A stretch of 5,979 bases of DNA from NCBI GenBank assembly GCA_030620375.1, contig JAUXEW010000180.1, positions 1-5,979 of the forward strand. Direction: 5' to 3'. Position numbers and translations under genes: made by a program. Of the stretch, positions 5,877 through 5,979 are shown piece by piece (position 1 is the first letter of the stretch; every line of letters begins with the position of its first letter). This DNA is from Desulfobacteraceae bacterium. GTDB taxonomy: Bacteria > Desulfobacterota > Desulfobacteria > Desulfobacterales > UBA5616. The notes below the pieces were generated by a model. The model worked only from the letters and a program-made list of their open reading frames with translations, was not told the origin of the DNA and did no database searches.

Positions 5877-5896
5877 CCCCGCTGCAAGCATCGGGG
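5877..5896. repeat. GC-rich intergenic palindrome
   Basis: CCCCGCTGC and GCATCGGGG form 9-bp arms with one mismatch (5882 against 5891) around the 2-nt centre AA. It stands out in an otherwise AT-rich spacer. In the minus direction it is not followed by a U-run. In the plus direction it is followed by TATT and eight A, so it is not a good intrinsic terminator for either strand. I remember very similar C-rich palindromes scattered between genes of Desulfobacterales, which suggests a dispersed intergenic repeat. GGAGCTCC (5871-5878) is a further 8-bp palindrome abutting it. Confidence 0.55.
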
Positions 5897-5958
5897 TATT
5901 AAAAAAAACATAGTAAAGAACGAGATCATAGGCTAGGCCGGAATATTTCGATAAAAAA

Positions 5959-5979
5959 TCCAGAAGTCAGAATCCAGAA
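5959..5979. repeat. Heptamer tandem repeat at the window edge
   Basis: Three head-to-tail 7-mers are visible: TCCAGAA, GTCAGAA, TCCAGAA. They share the core CAGAA and differ in the first two bases. The array reaches the last base of the window and may continue beyond it. Such CAGAA-type arrays are familiar to me from spacers of Desulfobacterales genomes. They have no known coding role. Confidence 0.55.

Noticed and set aside
5877..5896. Intrinsic terminator
   Set aside because: The stem is good but neither strand has a U-run directly after it. On the minus strand the T-run precedes the stem.

Overview
The window suggests a mesophilic, moderately AT-rich bacterium. Desulfobacterales (Desulfobacterota, the sulphate-reducing fatty-acid and aromatic degraders) is my best guess. 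It rests on the style of the proteins, on remembered C-rich palindromes and CAGAA-type heptamer repeats in the spacers of that group, and on an IS-like left edge. This is recognition from memory, not a database result. All seven intact or nearly intact genes lie on the minus strand, so transcription reads right to left.

Layout in transcription order. The right edge (5851-5979) is a non-coding spacer with three heptamer repeats, a GC-rich palindrome and an AT-rich perfect inverted repeat beside the first start codon. A tight gene run follows: a histidine-phosphatase-fold protein whose second catalytic histidine is Ser; an acyl-CoA dehydrogenase of the ACAD10/ACAD11/LvaC type; a TetR-family regulator; a DUF7064-like protein distantly resembling CrtC/AttH; and an APH-fold small-molecule kinase coupled to it by a TAATG overlap. 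Gaps within the run are 18, 27 and 30 nt, then a 1-nt overlap. After a 137-nt gap comes a small DUF6285-type protein. Another 106-nt gap, with a possible promoter, leads to a small exported protein that looks 3'-truncated. The left edge appears to be the start of an insertion sequence whose transposase begins at a GTG and runs off the window.

How the genes may work together: the APH kinase, DUF6285 protein and ACAD10/11-like dehydrogenase match the LvaA-LvaB-LvaC set of Pseudomonas putida levulinate catabolism. They also match, in split form, the kinase and dehydrogenase domains fused in animal ACAD10/ACAD11. That chemistry phosphorylates the 4-hydroxyl of a 4-hydroxyacyl-CoA and eliminates the phosphate to give an enoyl-CoA for beta-oxidation. 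I infer that this window encodes a version of the module with its own TetR regulator and two unusual extra parts, the DUF7064-like protein and the Ser-variant phosphatase. No acyl-CoA ligase or short-chain dehydrogenase lies in the window, so the substrate is unknown.
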